Shown here piece by piece: positions 34,591 to 43,187 of a stretch of 64,000 nt of DNA. Under the pieces are notes generated by a model. It was given only the letters and a program-made list of their open reading frames with translations, did not search any database and was not told where the DNA came from. The stretch is from CAZCFB01 sp964511535 (lineage in GTDB: Bacteria > Myxococcota_A > Polyangia > GCA-2747355 > CAZCFB01). A program made the translations under genes and the position numbers. Within the stretch, counting starts at the first letter, position 1; every line of letters begins with the position of its first letter. Where the stretch lies: assembly GCA_964511535.1 (NCBI GenBank), contig CAZEFW010000028.1, forward strand, positions 1 to 64,000, given 5' to 3'.

Positions 34591-35976
34591 CTAGCTGTCG
34601 TCGCTCTGGCTGATGTAGTCGAGCAGGTCGATCTTGGTCAAGATGCCGGCCACACGCTCTCCCTCGAGCACCACCGCCGCCAGCCCCTGACCGAGCACGC
34701 GCTGCACCTCCACCAGCGGCGCCTGGGGCGAGACCACCCCCTCCAGCGGCTTGGCAGCGCTGTCCACCGGATCGGTGGGGCGCAGCGCGCCGCCCAGGAG
34801 CGCCTCCATCAGGTCCATCTCGTGGACCATGCCCACCGGCTTGCCGTCCTCGCTCTCCAGCAGCGGCATCTGGCTCACCCGCCGCTCCTTCATCTCGGCC
34901 ACCACGTTGCAGACCGCCTGCCCCTTGACCGCCGAGTAGACCTTGTTTCCGCGCTTGCCCCCCAGCACGTCTCGCGCGATGCCCGCGCCGCCGCCCCGGG
35001 GCATGAAGCCGTTATCCACCATCCACTCGTCATTGTAGAACTTGGAGATGTAGCTCTTTCCTCCGTCGGTGAGCACCACCACCACGATCTTGCCCTCGCC
35101 CAGCTCTTTGGCCACCTGCAGCGCGGCGTGCACCGCCGTGCCGCTGGCGCCGCCGGCGAACAGCCCCTCCTCACGCGCCAGCCGCCGCGCCGCCAGGAAG
35201 CTCTCCTTGTCCCCCACCTGCCGCACGTCATCCATCACCGTCAGGTCCAGCGCGCCGCAGGCCATGTCCTCGCCGATCCCCTCCACCTTGTAGACATGGG
35301 GCGTGGTCAGCTCGCCGGTGTGGAACAGGCCGTGGAACACCGAGCCCACGGGGTCCACCCCCACACACAGCAGGTCTGACTTCTTCTCCTTGAGGTAGCG
35401 CCCGGCGCCGCTCATGGTGCCGCCGGTGCCCATGCCCGCCACGAACGCGTCCAGCTTGCCGCCGGTCTGCTCCCAGATCTCCGGGCCGGTCTTGCGGTAG
35501 TGCGCCTCGATGTTGGCCTTGTTGTGGTACTGGTTCAGGTAGTAGCCCCCGGTCTCGGCGGCCAGCCGCTTGGCGGTCTCGTAGTAGCTCTGGGGCGAGT
35601 CCGCGGGTACTGCCGTGGGGCACACCACGACCTCCGCGCCCATGGCCTTGAGCGTGTTGATCTTTTCATCCGACATCTTGTCGGGAATGGTGAAGATGCA
35701 TCGCACCCCGCGCACCGCCCCCCACAGGGCAACGGCTGCGCCGGTGTTGCCCGAGGTGTTCTCGACGATGGTCCCGCCCGGGACGATCTCCCCGCGCTCC
35801 ATGGCCTGGTCCAGGGTGTAGAACACGAACCGGTCCTTCACGCTGCCCGACGGGTTGAGGTACTCGCACTTGCAGTACACGTCGGCCATGCCAGGCGCCA
35901 CCATGCGCCGCAGCCGGACTAGCGGCGTGTGGCCGAAAAAATCGAGGATCGTCTTGTTGGGGTCCATCGTTGCCAT
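34591..35976 (-). CDS. Cystathionine beta-synthase with C-terminal CBS pair
   Basis: 461 residues from ATG 35976, preceded by GGAGGTG; the longer open frame upstream is not protein-like. The PLP Lys is in NPSGSVKDRF, the substrate loop is ENTSGNTGAA, and the phosphate loop is GTGGTMSG. After residue 325 there is a tandem CBS-domain module (VVAEMKERRVSQMPLLES and RVAGILTKIDLLDYISQ), as in full-length CBS enzymes. It condenses homocysteine and serine to cystathionine. First gene of a two-gene operon with the gamma-lyase; CBS domains suggest nucleotide or SAM control. A cysteine-synthase activity is the alternative. Confidence 0.9.
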   Translation of the reverse strand: MATMDPNKTILDFFGHTPLVRLRRMVAPGMADVYCKCEYLNPSGSVKDRFVFYTLDQAMERGEIVPGGTIVENTSGNTGAAVALWGAVRGVRCIFTIPDKMSDEKINTLKAMGAEVVVCPTAVPADSPQSYYETAKRLAAETGGYYLNQYHNKANIEAHYRKTGPEIWEQTGGKLDAFVAGMGTGGTMSGAGRYLKEKKSDLLCVGVDPVGSVFHGLFHTGELTTPHVYKVEGIGEDMACGALDLTVMDDVRQVGDKESFLAARRLAREEGLFAGGASGTAVHAALQVAKELGEGKIVVVVLTDGGKSYISKFYNDEWMVDNGFMPRGGGAGIARDVLGGKRGNKVYSAVKGQAVCNVVAEMKERRVSQMPLLESEDGKPVGMVHEMDLMEALLGGALRPTDPVDSAAKPLEGVVSPQAPLVEVQRVLGQGLAAVVLEGERVAGILTKIDLLDYISQSDDS

Positions 35977-36342
35977 GCTCACCACCTCCGAAATTCCACC
36001 GCAGCAGTATAATGAATGCCGCCCGGGATCCACCCATTTTCCCTCCCCGTCGCAGGGAGATCCCACTTTCCGCGCATTGGGCTGATCCCGCACACCTTGT
36101 GCGCAAGGCCCTGTGCGGCGCACGCACAAGCAAGCCTGTCGCGGCATTCAAGCAGCTGAAATATCAAGCAAGGACCTGCTTTCAGGGGCTGGCATGCGAT
36201 CTGCTTACTACAAGAACGTCATGTTGAAAGCGCAAGATAAATTACAGAAAAAAATGAAAGAAAAAATTTACTCCGTTGAAATACTTCGTACGCTAGAACA
36301 CACTAAAAAGTACGGATGAAAAAGATGACCCAGGAGATCACC
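35977..36342. other. Divergent intergenic region, cystathionine beta-synthase / arylsulfotransferase
   Basis: About 365 bp. The left part is GC-rich; 36175-36315 is markedly AT-rich (runs such as AGAAAAAAATGAAAG), as expected for promoters of the plus-strand gene, but I cannot place a clear -35/-10. A 68-residue open frame at 36113-36319 has no protein-like features. AGGAG at about 36330 serves ATG 36343. Confidence 0.4.
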
Positions 36343-37770
36343 ATGGCAACAAAGACCTTCAACATCCTCCCCGCCCTGCTCATCACGGCCGCCGCCGGCC
36401 TGATGGGCTGCGGCCCCGTCGAAGAGATCGACCCCGTGACCCGCCCGCTGGGACCGGCCATGATGGCCGCCGCAGAGCTCGAGGGCGAGACCCCCGAGGA
36501 TTACCCCGAGGTCAACGAGCCGTGCCGCGGCTACACCCTGTTCGGCACCACCGTGGAGGCTCAGTACAAGGGCCAGGTGACCCTCATCGACATGGCGGGC
36601 CAGAACGTCCGCACCTGGGAGGGCCTCAACGGCTTCCCGGCCAAGATGCTGCCCGGCGGCTCCATCATGGCCACCAAGGGCATGCGCCCCGGCCTCATCA
36701 CCTCCTGGCAGGACTCCATCGAGCTGGTGCAGGTGGACTGGGATGGCAAGACCGAGTGGTCTTTCAAGAGCTGGGACAACGACAAGTCCGAGACCATGAT
36801 GTCGCGCCAGCACCATGACTACCAGCGCGAGGGCAGCCCCACCGGCTACTACGCGCCTGGCCAGGAGCCTGCGCTCAAGGGCAAGACGTTGGTGCTGGCC
36901 CACAAGGAGCGTGTGGTGCCCAACGTCAGCCGGCTGCCCATCGACGACGACGTGCTGTACGAGGTCACCGCCGACGGCAAGCTGACCGACTTCGTCTGGT
37001 ACTCCGGCGACCACATCGACGAGATGGGCTTCAGCGAGGAAGAGCGCCTGGCCATCTACGACAACCCGATGTTCAACGACGACCGCCTCAACGGCGACTG
37101 GCTGCACATCAACAGCGCCTCCACCCTGGGCCGCAACCGCTGGTACGAGAAGCTGGGCGACGAGCGCTTCCACCCGGACAACATCATCATCAGCTCGCGT
37201 GAGGCAGGCTTCGTGGCCATCATCAGTCGCGAGACCGGCAAGATCGTCTGGCGCGTCGGGCCCGACTTCTCCGAGGGCACGCCCTGGCACGAGCTCGGCA
37301 TGTTCGTCGGCCAGCACCATGTCCACATGATCCCGCACGGCCTGCCTGGCGCCGGCAACATCCTGGTCTTCGACAACGGCGGCGCCTCGGGCTACGGCGG
37401 CTCCATGGGTCACCACAAGAACGGCCGCGCCTACTCTCGCGTGCTGGAGTTCAACCCGGTCACCTTCAAGAAGGTCTGGGAGTACGGCGGCAGCTTCACC
37501 AGCAAGCAGAACTTCTTCAGCGGGTACATCAGCTCGGCCCAGCGGCTGCCCAACGGCAACACGCTGATCACCGAGGGTGACGTGGGCCGCATGTTCGAGG
37601 TGACCTGGCGCGGAAAGAAGAAGGTCTGGGAGCACTACTCTCAGGTGGTCTACGAGGACGGCTCCAAGCATATCTACCGCGGCTACCGCGTGCCGCCCGA
37701 GTGGCTGCCCACCGGCATCAACCCCGGCCGGTACCCGTCGTGGAAAGACCTCTACGAGGGGGGAAAATAA
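36343..37770 (+). CDS. Arylsulfotransferase-like (ASST) lipoprotein, copy 1
   Basis: 475 residues from ATG 36343 (AGGAG about 7 bp upstream; an in-frame ATG at 36316 lacks one). Signal peptide with lipobox LMGC, so a membrane-anchored periplasmic or surface protein. The beta-propeller shows ASST motifs: MSRQHHDYQREGSPTGYYAPG, LHINSASTLG, RFHPDNIIISSREAGF, GKIVWRVGP, HHVHMIPHGLPGAGNILVFDNGG. The His residues in these motifs are the expected catalytic and binding residues for sulfuryl transfer between phenolic compounds. It sits directly upstream of a sulfatase and has a paralogue at 53772. Some ASST-fold proteins are not transferases, so activity is inferred. Confidence 0.82.
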   Translation: MATKTFNILPALLITAAAGLMGCGPVEEIDPVTRPLGPAMMAAAELEGETPEDYPEVNEPCRGYTLFGTTVEAQYKGQVTLIDMAGQNVRTWEGLNGFPAKMLPGGSIMATKGMRPGLITSWQDSIELVQVDWDGKTEWSFKSWDNDKSETMMSRQHHDYQREGSPTGYYAPGQEPALKGKTLVLAHKERVVPNVSRLPIDDDVLYEVTADGKLTDFVWYSGDHIDEMGFSEEERLAIYDNPMFNDDRLNGDWLHINSASTLGRNRWYEKLGDERFHPDNIIISSREAGFVAIISRETGKIVWRVGPDFSEGTPWHELGMFVGQHHVHMIPHGLPGAGNILVFDNGGASGYGGSMGHHKNGRAYSRVLEFNPVTFKKVWEYGGSFTSKQNFFSGYISSAQRLPNGNTLITEGDVGRMFEVTWRGKKKVWEHYSQVVYEDGSKHIYRGYRVPPEWLPTGINPGRYPSWKDLYEGGK

Positions 37771-37854
37771 AAAAGCAGAGTCTAATCAGGGGTCTCCAAA
37801 TTCCCTGCTGACCCCCTACCTTTGATCACCTATACTGTTAGCCAGATTCCAAAA

Positions 37855-39336
37855 ATGAAGAGACGAGACTTCATAAACAGCATGCTGGCGGGCGGAATGG
37901 CCGGCATGTCAGGCGGGCTGCTTCAGGGCTGCTCCGACGGCTACCTGGGCGACGAATGGCAGGGAGGAAACTCTCGCTACGCGCGCGAAAAGCTGCCCAA
38001 CGTGGTGATGATTCTCGTCGACGACATGGGCTACGGGGACCTCGGCTGCTATGACGCGGGCGGCTTCGAGACGCCCCACCTCGACCGCATGGCCAGCCGC
38101 GGCGTGCGCTTCACCGATTTCTACGCCGCCTCCCCCATCTGCAGCCCCTCGCGCGCCGCGCTGTTGACCGGCTGCTACCCCCAGCGGGTGGGCCTCGGCG
38201 ACGTGCTCAACCCGCGCTCGCCGCTGGGCATCAGCCACGACGAGTTGACCCTGGCCGAGTCGCTCAAGACCCGCGGCTACCGCACCGCCTGCTTCGGCAA
38301 GTGGCACCTCGGCAGCTCCAGGGAGTTCCTCCCGCTGAACAAGGGCTTCGACGAGTTCTACGGCATCCCGTACAGCAACGACATGGCGTCGTCGGCCCAG
38401 ACAAACCCCGACGACGACGCCTGGCCGGCGCACCTGCCCATCATCGAGGGCGACACCATCGTCGGCAAGGACCCGGACCAGACCGAGCTCACAACCCAGT
38501 ACACCGACCGCGCCATTCGCTTCATCAAGGAGAGCCGCGGCGCGCCGTTCTTCCTCTACCTGTCCCATCCAATGCCGCACACGCCCATCGCGGTGTCGCG
38601 CAAGTTCAAGGGGCGCTCGGGGCGAGGCGAGTACGGGGACGTGATCATGGAGCTCGACTGGTCAGTGGGCCGCATCATGTCGGCGCTGGAGCAGCTGGGC
38701 CTCGAGGAGAACACCCTGGTGATGTTCGCCTCGGACAACGGGCCGGCCACCATCTTCGGCGAGTGGGGCGGACGCACCGGGCCGCTGCGCGGCTGGAAGA
38801 CCACCACCTTCGAGGGGGGCATGCGCGTGCCCTTCATCATGCACTGGCCCGGACAGATCCCGGCCGGGGGCGTGACCTCCGAGGTGGCCACCATGATGGA
38901 CATCTTCCCGACGGTGGTGGGCCTGACTGGTGCGCCCTTACCCGATCGGGAGATCGACGGCAGGCATATCTGGTCCCTCACCCGGGGAGGCAGAAGTCCG
39001 CACGACGCGTTCTTCTATTACCTGACCCAGGGCCTGCAAGCGGTGCGCTCCGGGCGATGGAAGCTGCACCTGCCCCACGAGTACACCGCGGTCAAGGCGC
39101 CAGGTGTCGGCGGAGAGCCTGGCGAGCTGACCGTGGCCGAGGTGGGAACGGAGCTGTACGACCTGCGCAGGGATCCAGGCGAGAAGATGGATCTTGCGCT
39201 GCAGAAACCTCAGGTCGTGGCGCGCCTCAGCGGGCTGGCCAACTGGTCTCGTCGCTGCCTCGGTGATTATCACGTCCAGGTGCAAGGCTCCTGCGTGCGA
39301 TCTCCAGGGCGATCTGCTTCCCACCGCGATCGCTAG
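37855..39336 (+). CDS. Tat-exported sulfatase (arylsulfatase family)
   Basis: 493 residues from ATG 37855; an upstream in-frame TTG is less likely. The N-terminus KRRDFINSM, a hydrophobic stretch and LLQGC suggest a Tat-type lipoprotein signal. Active-site features: metal-binding DDMGYGDLGCY, formylglycine site CSPSR (Cys 96) in ICSPSRAALLTG, GKWHLG, and the late metal ligands in FASDNGPAT. The enzyme needs maturation of Cys to formylglycine. With the upstream ASST-like gene it could transfer and hydrolyse aryl or glycan sulfates at the cell surface. The last 25 residues are basic and atypical. Confidence 0.9.
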   Translation: MKRRDFINSMLAGGMAGMSGGLLQGCSDGYLGDEWQGGNSRYAREKLPNVVMILVDDMGYGDLGCYDAGGFETPHLDRMASRGVRFTDFYAASPICSPSRAALLTGCYPQRVGLGDVLNPRSPLGISHDELTLAESLKTRGYRTACFGKWHLGSSREFLPLNKGFDEFYGIPYSNDMASSAQTNPDDDAWPAHLPIIEGDTIVGKDPDQTELTTQYTDRAIRFIKESRGAPFFLYLSHPMPHTPIAVSRKFKGRSGRGEYGDVIMELDWSVGRIMSALEQLGLEENTLVMFASDNGPATIFGEWGGRTGPLRGWKTTTFEGGMRVPFIMHWPGQIPAGGVTSEVATMMDIFPTVVGLTGAPLPDREIDGRHIWSLTRGGRSPHDAFFYYLTQGLQAVRSGRWKLHLPHEYTAVKAPGVGGEPGELTVAEVGTELYDLRRDPGEKMDLALQKPQVVARLSGLANWSRRCLGDYHVQVQGSCVRSPGRSASHRDR

Positions 39337-39502
39337 TTCTTCCCTGATTAAATCAATCGGCTGAACCCATCAAACCCAGAAAATTCCGTTCTGACTGGAA
39401 TCGTTTATGGGTATGGGATTCGCTAAACTCCTATAATTTAATCGAAAAAGGATAGAATGTTGATTTGATGGTAAAAATCGATGAAAATGATAGGGATTTG
39501 AA

Positions 39503-39531
39503 TTGACATTCCCTTCACAGGATTGGATATT
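39503..39531 (+). promoter_or_regulatory. Sigma-70-type promoter
   Basis: TTGACA (39503-39508), 17-bp spacer, GATATT (39526-39531), 51 bp upstream of ATG 39583. It lies at the end of an AT-rich gap (39337-39582) that has no other gene or clear structure. Confidence 0.6.
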
Positions 39532-39582
39532 CGACCCAATAAAAGCCATAAAATGCTGATCGAAACCACAGCCAAAGGAAAC

Positions 39583-40380
39583 ATGTCGTCGAAGTACCTC
39601 ACGACCGGTCAGGTCGCCAAAATCTACTCGGTTACGCCGGATACGGTGCTCAAGTGGATCAAGAAAGGAAAGATCCCAGCATCACGCACCGCCGGCGGTC
39701 ACTACCGCGTACGGCGCGAAGACCTGGATGAGAGGAAGGGAATAGTGGCGAAGTCGGAGCCCCGGGACGCGCAGCAGTTGACGCCGCGCAACTTCCAGTA
39801 CTGCTGGGAGTTCAACAGTTCCGAAGGGCTCGTCCAGGATCAGTGCCGAGAGTGCGCGGTGTTCAAGCTCCGCGCTTACCGTTGCTACGAAGTGATGAAG
39901 TTGGCTCCCGAGGCGGGACACTCCAGGATCTTCTGCACCAAGACATGCGATGAGTGCGACTACTTCAACACGGTCCACAAGCAGGACATCAACGTGTTGG
40001 TGGTCAGCGACAACGAGGTGTTCACCACCGCGTTGCGCCGCGATGCCTCGCACAGCTACCTCAACATGAACCTGGCGTTCAGCGCCTGCGAATACACCAC
40101 CTCTGCGATGGTGGAGCAGTTCAAGCCGGACTACGCCGTCATCGATTGCTCACTGGGGCCAGGGCGGAGCAGAGAGTTCGCCCGCCACCTCAAGGCAGAT
40201 CCGCGCATCCCGTTCGTTCGGGTGATTCTGGCAGCGCGGAACGGCGAGTATCCGGAGGAGTGCGACAGGGATGTATTCGCCCGCATCGGCTCGCCCATCA
40301 AGGTGGGCGATCTGACCGACTGCATCGACGGTGTCCGCATCACAGACGAGGTGCAGGCGGACCGGGTGGACAAGGCATGA
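39583..40380 (+). CDS. MerR/excisionase-type HTH protein with Cys-rich centre and receiver-like domain
   Basis: 265 residues from ATG 39583 (AAAGGA just upstream; ATG 39553 and an upstream TTG lack such a site). Residues 1-50 are a helix-turn-helix of the excisionase/MerR group (YLTTGQVAKIYSVTPDTVLKWI, IPASRTAGGHYRV). Residues 65-130 are Cys-rich (CWEF, CRECAVF, RCYEV, CTKTCDECDYF), a likely metal or redox site. Residues 135-260 resemble a response-regulator receiver: VVSDNE, Asp in AVIDCS, Lys in GSPIKVGD. Probably a one-protein redox or metal sensor-regulator of the adjacent dsr-like genes; the target is inferred from position. Confidence 0.75.
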   Translation: MSSKYLTTGQVAKIYSVTPDTVLKWIKKGKIPASRTAGGHYRVRREDLDERKGIVAKSEPRDAQQLTPRNFQYCWEFNSSEGLVQDQCRECAVFKLRAYRCYEVMKLAPEAGHSRIFCTKTCDECDYFNTVHKQDINVLVVSDNEVFTTALRRDASHSYLNMNLAFSACEYTTSAMVEQFKPDYAVIDCSLGPGRSREFARHLKADPRIPFVRVILAARNGEYPEECDRDVFARIGSPIKVGDLTDCIDGVRITDEVQADRVDKA

Positions 40381-40485
40381 AGCGACGAACGTTAACAGCC
40401 GGAGCGGGGCGGCGCGCCCCGGTCGGCACTGACCCGAGAGGAGGAGCAGAAGACATCGCCACAGGTCAGTGATGGGATAAGAAAA

Positions 40486-40552
40486 CCCGGTGAAGCGTCC
40501 CCGCAAAGAGCGCCTCACCGGGCAGATGAGTAAAGACGCCTGGCAAGCATCT
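40486..40552 (+). promoter_or_regulatory. Structured leader, two hairpins
   Basis: CCCGGTGA (40486-40493) pairs perfectly with TCACCGGG (40515-40522), with an inner GCG/CGC pair. A second hairpin follows: AGATG (40524-40528) with CATCT (40548-40552). No T-run follows, so a simple terminator is unlikely. Part of the 295-bp gap between the regulator and the DsrC-like gene. Not matched to a riboswitch class by eye. Confidence 0.4.
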
Positions 40553-40653
40553 TACCCACCACCTACCTTACGGGAGGCCTCGACGGCCCGTCAAGAAGAC
40601 GGCCGGAATGCGTCCCGACGCGAGCCACATCAGGTGGCGATGCGCTGCTGTTC

Positions 40654-40672
40654 CTCCTCCAGTGCGGAGGAG
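40654..40672 (+). promoter_or_regulatory. Hairpin sequestering the ribosome site of the DsrC-like gene
   Basis: CTCCTCC (40654-40660), loop AGTGC, GGAGGAG (40666-40672): a perfect 7-bp stem whose 3' arm is the Shine-Dalgarno sequence 4 bp before ATG 40677. Translation would need this stem to open, an obvious point of control. Confidence 0.6.
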
Positions 40673-40676
40673 CGAG

Positions 40677-41012
40677 ATGGTTGCCCTACAAGAGCCACGC
40701 GAGCAGACCCCCATCCTGGTGGAGTGTGAGACCTGTCCTGACGGCTTCCTCGAGGATATCGCCACCTGGACCCGGCGCCGCGCCATGGAGCTGGCGCTGC
40801 GAAACGACATCGGCCCGCTGCTGGATGACCACTGGAAGGTCATCGACTACGTGCGGGAGTTCTACTTCAAGTACAACGACGGCCCCCCCATCGTGAGGAT
40901 CGCCCGGGCCACCGGGCTCTCGGCAAAACGAATCTGTGAACTTTTTCCGTGTGGCGTGGCGCGGGGGGCCTACCGGCTCGCCGGCCTGCCCCGCCCGCAC
41001 GGGTGTTTCTAA
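40677..41012 (+). CDS. DsrC/TusE-family protein with CysA only
   Basis: 111 residues from ATG 40677. DsrC fold: GFLEDIATWTRRRAMELALRN, DDHWKVIDYVREFYFKYN, PPIVRIARATGLSAKRICELFP and a C-terminal arm GAYRLAGLPRPHGCF. The penultimate Cys (CysA, residue 110) is present. The second arm Cys (CysB, normally in GAC) is Tyr 99. A Cys at residue 92 (FPCG) is extra. This is the TusE-like one-cysteine form, yet it sits upstream of DsrM and DsrK rather than tRNA thiolation genes. It likely carries sulfur or forms mixed disulfides in a membrane-linked redox relay. Confidence 0.85.
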   Translation: MVALQEPREQTPILVECETCPDGFLEDIATWTRRRAMELALRNDIGPLLDDHWKVIDYVREFYFKYNDGPPIVRIARATGLSAKRICELFPCGVARGAYRLAGLPRPHGCF

Positions 41013-41057
41013 CAACCACTAACTGCGTCAACAACGCAACAACAGAGGAGTAACACA

Positions 41058-41777
41058 ATGCAAGGATTCGCGTTTTTTGTTGGCGGGGTGCTGCCTTACC
41101 TCGCCATCGCCGTGTTCGTCATTGGTATGCTTTACCGCATCCAGGTGTGGCGCAAGACGCCGCAGCCCGGCAAGATGGCCCTCACCGTCGGTGAGGAGAA
41201 GTCTCTGTTCAAGGGGCTCGTCACCGAGGCCCTGTTCTTCCCGAGCCTGTTCAAGGGCGATCGGACCCTGTGGTTCTTCTCCTGGGTCTTCCACGCCAGC
41301 CTGGCGCTGGTCTTCCTCGGCCACCTGCGCGTGGTCACTGGCCTCATCGACTCCATCCTGATGGCCGTGGGCGTGTCCGCCGCCGGCATCAACTTCATGT
41401 CCACCAGCCTGGGCGGCGCCGCCGGCATCGTCATGCTGGCCACCGGGTCCATGCTGCTCATCCGCCGCTTCACCACCCGTCGGGTCAAGGAGATCACCAA
41501 CTTCGCCGACGTGTTCGCCATGCTGCTGCTGCTGGCCATCATCGTCACCGGTGACATGATGCGCTTCGTGGGCGCGGCTCACATCGACCTGGTCGCCACC
41601 CGCGCCTGGGCCTTCTCCCTGCTCACCTTCTCGCCCAACGTCTCCGCGGTCGGGACCAACGCGACGTTCCTGGTCCACGCCCTGCTGGCCCAGTTCCTGT
41701 TCATGTACATCCCGTTCTCCAAGATCATGCACTTCGGCGGGATCTTCTTCACCCACGCCCTGGTTCAGAGGAGGTAA
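41058..41777 (+). CDS. dsrM: DsrM-like cytochrome b subunit
   Basis: 239 residues, NarI/DsrM-type membrane cytochrome b with about five helices (for example AFFVGGVLPYLAIAVFVIGML, WFFSWVFHASLALVFLGHL, AGIVMLATGSMLLI, FADVFAMLLLLAIIVTGDM, and HALLAQFLFMYIPFSKIMHFGG). Conserved His residues in helices 2 and 5 (FHASL, FLVHALL, KIMHFG) can ligate heme b. It exchanges electrons between menaquinone and DsrK. Ribosome site AGAGGAG; 5 bp before dsrK. The dsrJOP genes of the full DsrMKJOP complex are absent, so this is the two-subunit DsrMK type. Confidence 0.85.
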   Translation: MQGFAFFVGGVLPYLAIAVFVIGMLYRIQVWRKTPQPGKMALTVGEEKSLFKGLVTEALFFPSLFKGDRTLWFFSWVFHASLALVFLGHLRVVTGLIDSILMAVGVSAAGINFMSTSLGGAAGIVMLATGSMLLIRRFTTRRVKEITNFADVFAMLLLLAIIVTGDMMRFVGAAHIDLVATRAWAFSLLTFSPNVSAVGTNATFLVHALLAQFLFMYIPFSKIMHFGGIFFTHALVQRR

Positions 41778-41782
41778 CTCAA

Positions 41783-43171
41783 ATGTCCAGAACAGAAGAT
41801 GTCATCCGCGTGGCAGAGGAATCCAACGCCGCGTCCAAGCAAGAAGAGAAAGAGAAGATCGTCGCCAGCATCAGCGCCATCGACAACGGCCCGCAGGTGC
41901 TCAAGCTGTACATGGAGAACTGCGTGCGCTGCGGTACCTGCGCCGAGCAGTGCCCCATCCGCTACGGCCAGAAGGACAACCCCGATCTGAACCCGGTGGT
42001 GCGCTCCGACCTGATCCGGGCGATCTGGAAGAAGTACAACACCCTCGCTGGCAAGACCCTCGGCGGCCTGGTGGGCGCCCGGGACTACACCGAGGACGAG
42101 ATCAAGGAGTGGGTCACACACTTCTACACCTGCTCCGGCTGCCGCCGCTGCGCGGTGTACTGCCCCATGGGCATCGACAACTCGGTGATCACCCGCAAGG
42201 GCCGCGCCATCCTGGACGTCCTGGGCCTGACCCCCACCCAGATGATGAAGGTGGTGGAGATCTCCCTGAAGACCGGCAACACCGACGGCGCGTCCCCCGA
42301 GGCGCTCAAGGCCGCGGTGGAGTTCCTCGAGGAGGAGATGGCCGAGGAGCATGACGGCGAGGAGATCAAGATCCCCATCGACAAGGAAGGGGTCGACTTC
42401 TTCTACGTGCCCCCGTCGGGCGACGTGCTGGTCAACTCCGAGGCCACCACCGGCATTGCCAAGGTGTTCCACGTGCTCGGCCTCGGTGACAACTGGACCA
42501 TGAGCTCCCGCCTGTTCGACGGCGCCAACTACGGCCTGTTCACCGGCGACGACGCGGCCATGAAGGAGGACAACAAGCCGTACGTGGAGGAGGCCAAGCG
42601 CCTGGGCGTGAAGTACATGTTCATGGGCGAGTGCGGCCACGCCTACCGCATCATGAAGAAGATGATGGAGGGCGGTAAGTGGTGGGGCGACCTGCCGTTC
42701 CAGGTGATCAACTGCATGCAGTGGACCGCCGACCTGGTCCGCAAGGGCAAGTTCGATTTCGACAAGAGCAAGAACTCCCAGCCGGTGACCTACCACGACC
42801 CGTGCAACTTCGGCCGCTCCTGCGACATCGTGGACGAGCCGCGCGAGATCCTGCAGGCCACCTGCGAGGACTTCCGCGAGATGTACCCCAACCGCGGGCA
42901 TAACTGGTGCTGCGGCGGCGGCGGCGGGCTGTCGGCCATGGACGACATCCAGAACTTCCGGATGAACGTGGCGGGCAAGAAGAAGGTGGAGCAGATCCGC
43001 GAGTCCGGCGCCAAGTACGTGGCGGCCGCGTGCTCCAATTGCAAGCGCCAGCTTACCCAGCTGTCCGAGTACCACAAGATGGACGTGGCGGTGGGCGGCG
43101 TGCACGACATGCTCTCGAGGTCAATTTTGATCAACGGTAAGGCCGCCGAGCGCGAGTCTTACGAAGAGTAG
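41783..43171 (+). CDS. dsrK: DsrK-like heterodisulfide-reductase-type iron-sulfur subunit
   Basis: 462 residues. N-terminal [4Fe-4S] motifs CVRCGTCAEQCP and CSGCRRCAVYCP, then a CCG-domain catalytic region: FMGECGHAYRIMKK, YHDPCNFGRSCD, NWCCGGGGG and AACSNCKRQ, the non-cubane [4Fe-4S] site of HdrD/DsrK that handles DsrC disulfides. Cytoplasmic, docked on DsrM. The genes for DsrC-like proteins on both sides are likely its substrates. GGAGGT precedes ATG 41783. Confidence 0.88.
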   Translation: MSRTEDVIRVAEESNAASKQEEKEKIVASISAIDNGPQVLKLYMENCVRCGTCAEQCPIRYGQKDNPDLNPVVRSDLIRAIWKKYNTLAGKTLGGLVGARDYTEDEIKEWVTHFYTCSGCRRCAVYCPMGIDNSVITRKGRAILDVLGLTPTQMMKVVEISLKTGNTDGASPEALKAAVEFLEEEMAEEHDGEEIKIPIDKEGVDFFYVPPSGDVLVNSEATTGIAKVFHVLGLGDNWTMSSRLFDGANYGLFTGDDAAMKEDNKPYVEEAKRLGVKYMFMGECGHAYRIMKKMMEGGKWWGDLPFQVINCMQWTADLVRKGKFDFDKSKNSQPVTYHDPCNFGRSCDIVDEPREILQATCEDFREMYPNRGHNWCCGGGGGLSAMDDIQNFRMNVAGKKKVEQIRESGAKYVAAACSNCKRQLTQLSEYHKMDVAVGGVHDMLSRSILINGKAAERESYEE

Positions 43172-43187
43172 GGGTAAGGCGGTTGTC

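Noticed and set aside
36113..36319. 68-residue open frame between cystathionine beta-synthase and ASST genes
   Set aside because: Composition follows the AT-rich gap, no ribosome site and no recognisable family.
37771..37854. Degenerate GGGGTC/GACCCC element as another REP copy
   Set aside because: Only the 6-bp arms match, with a 15-bp spacer; the AAAATGTCA ends are missing.
40486..40552. Cobalamin riboswitch
   Set aside because: CCCGGUGAA and CCCCGCAA look slightly like the B12-box region, but ACUGU and the CCUGCC element are missing and the order of stems does not fit.
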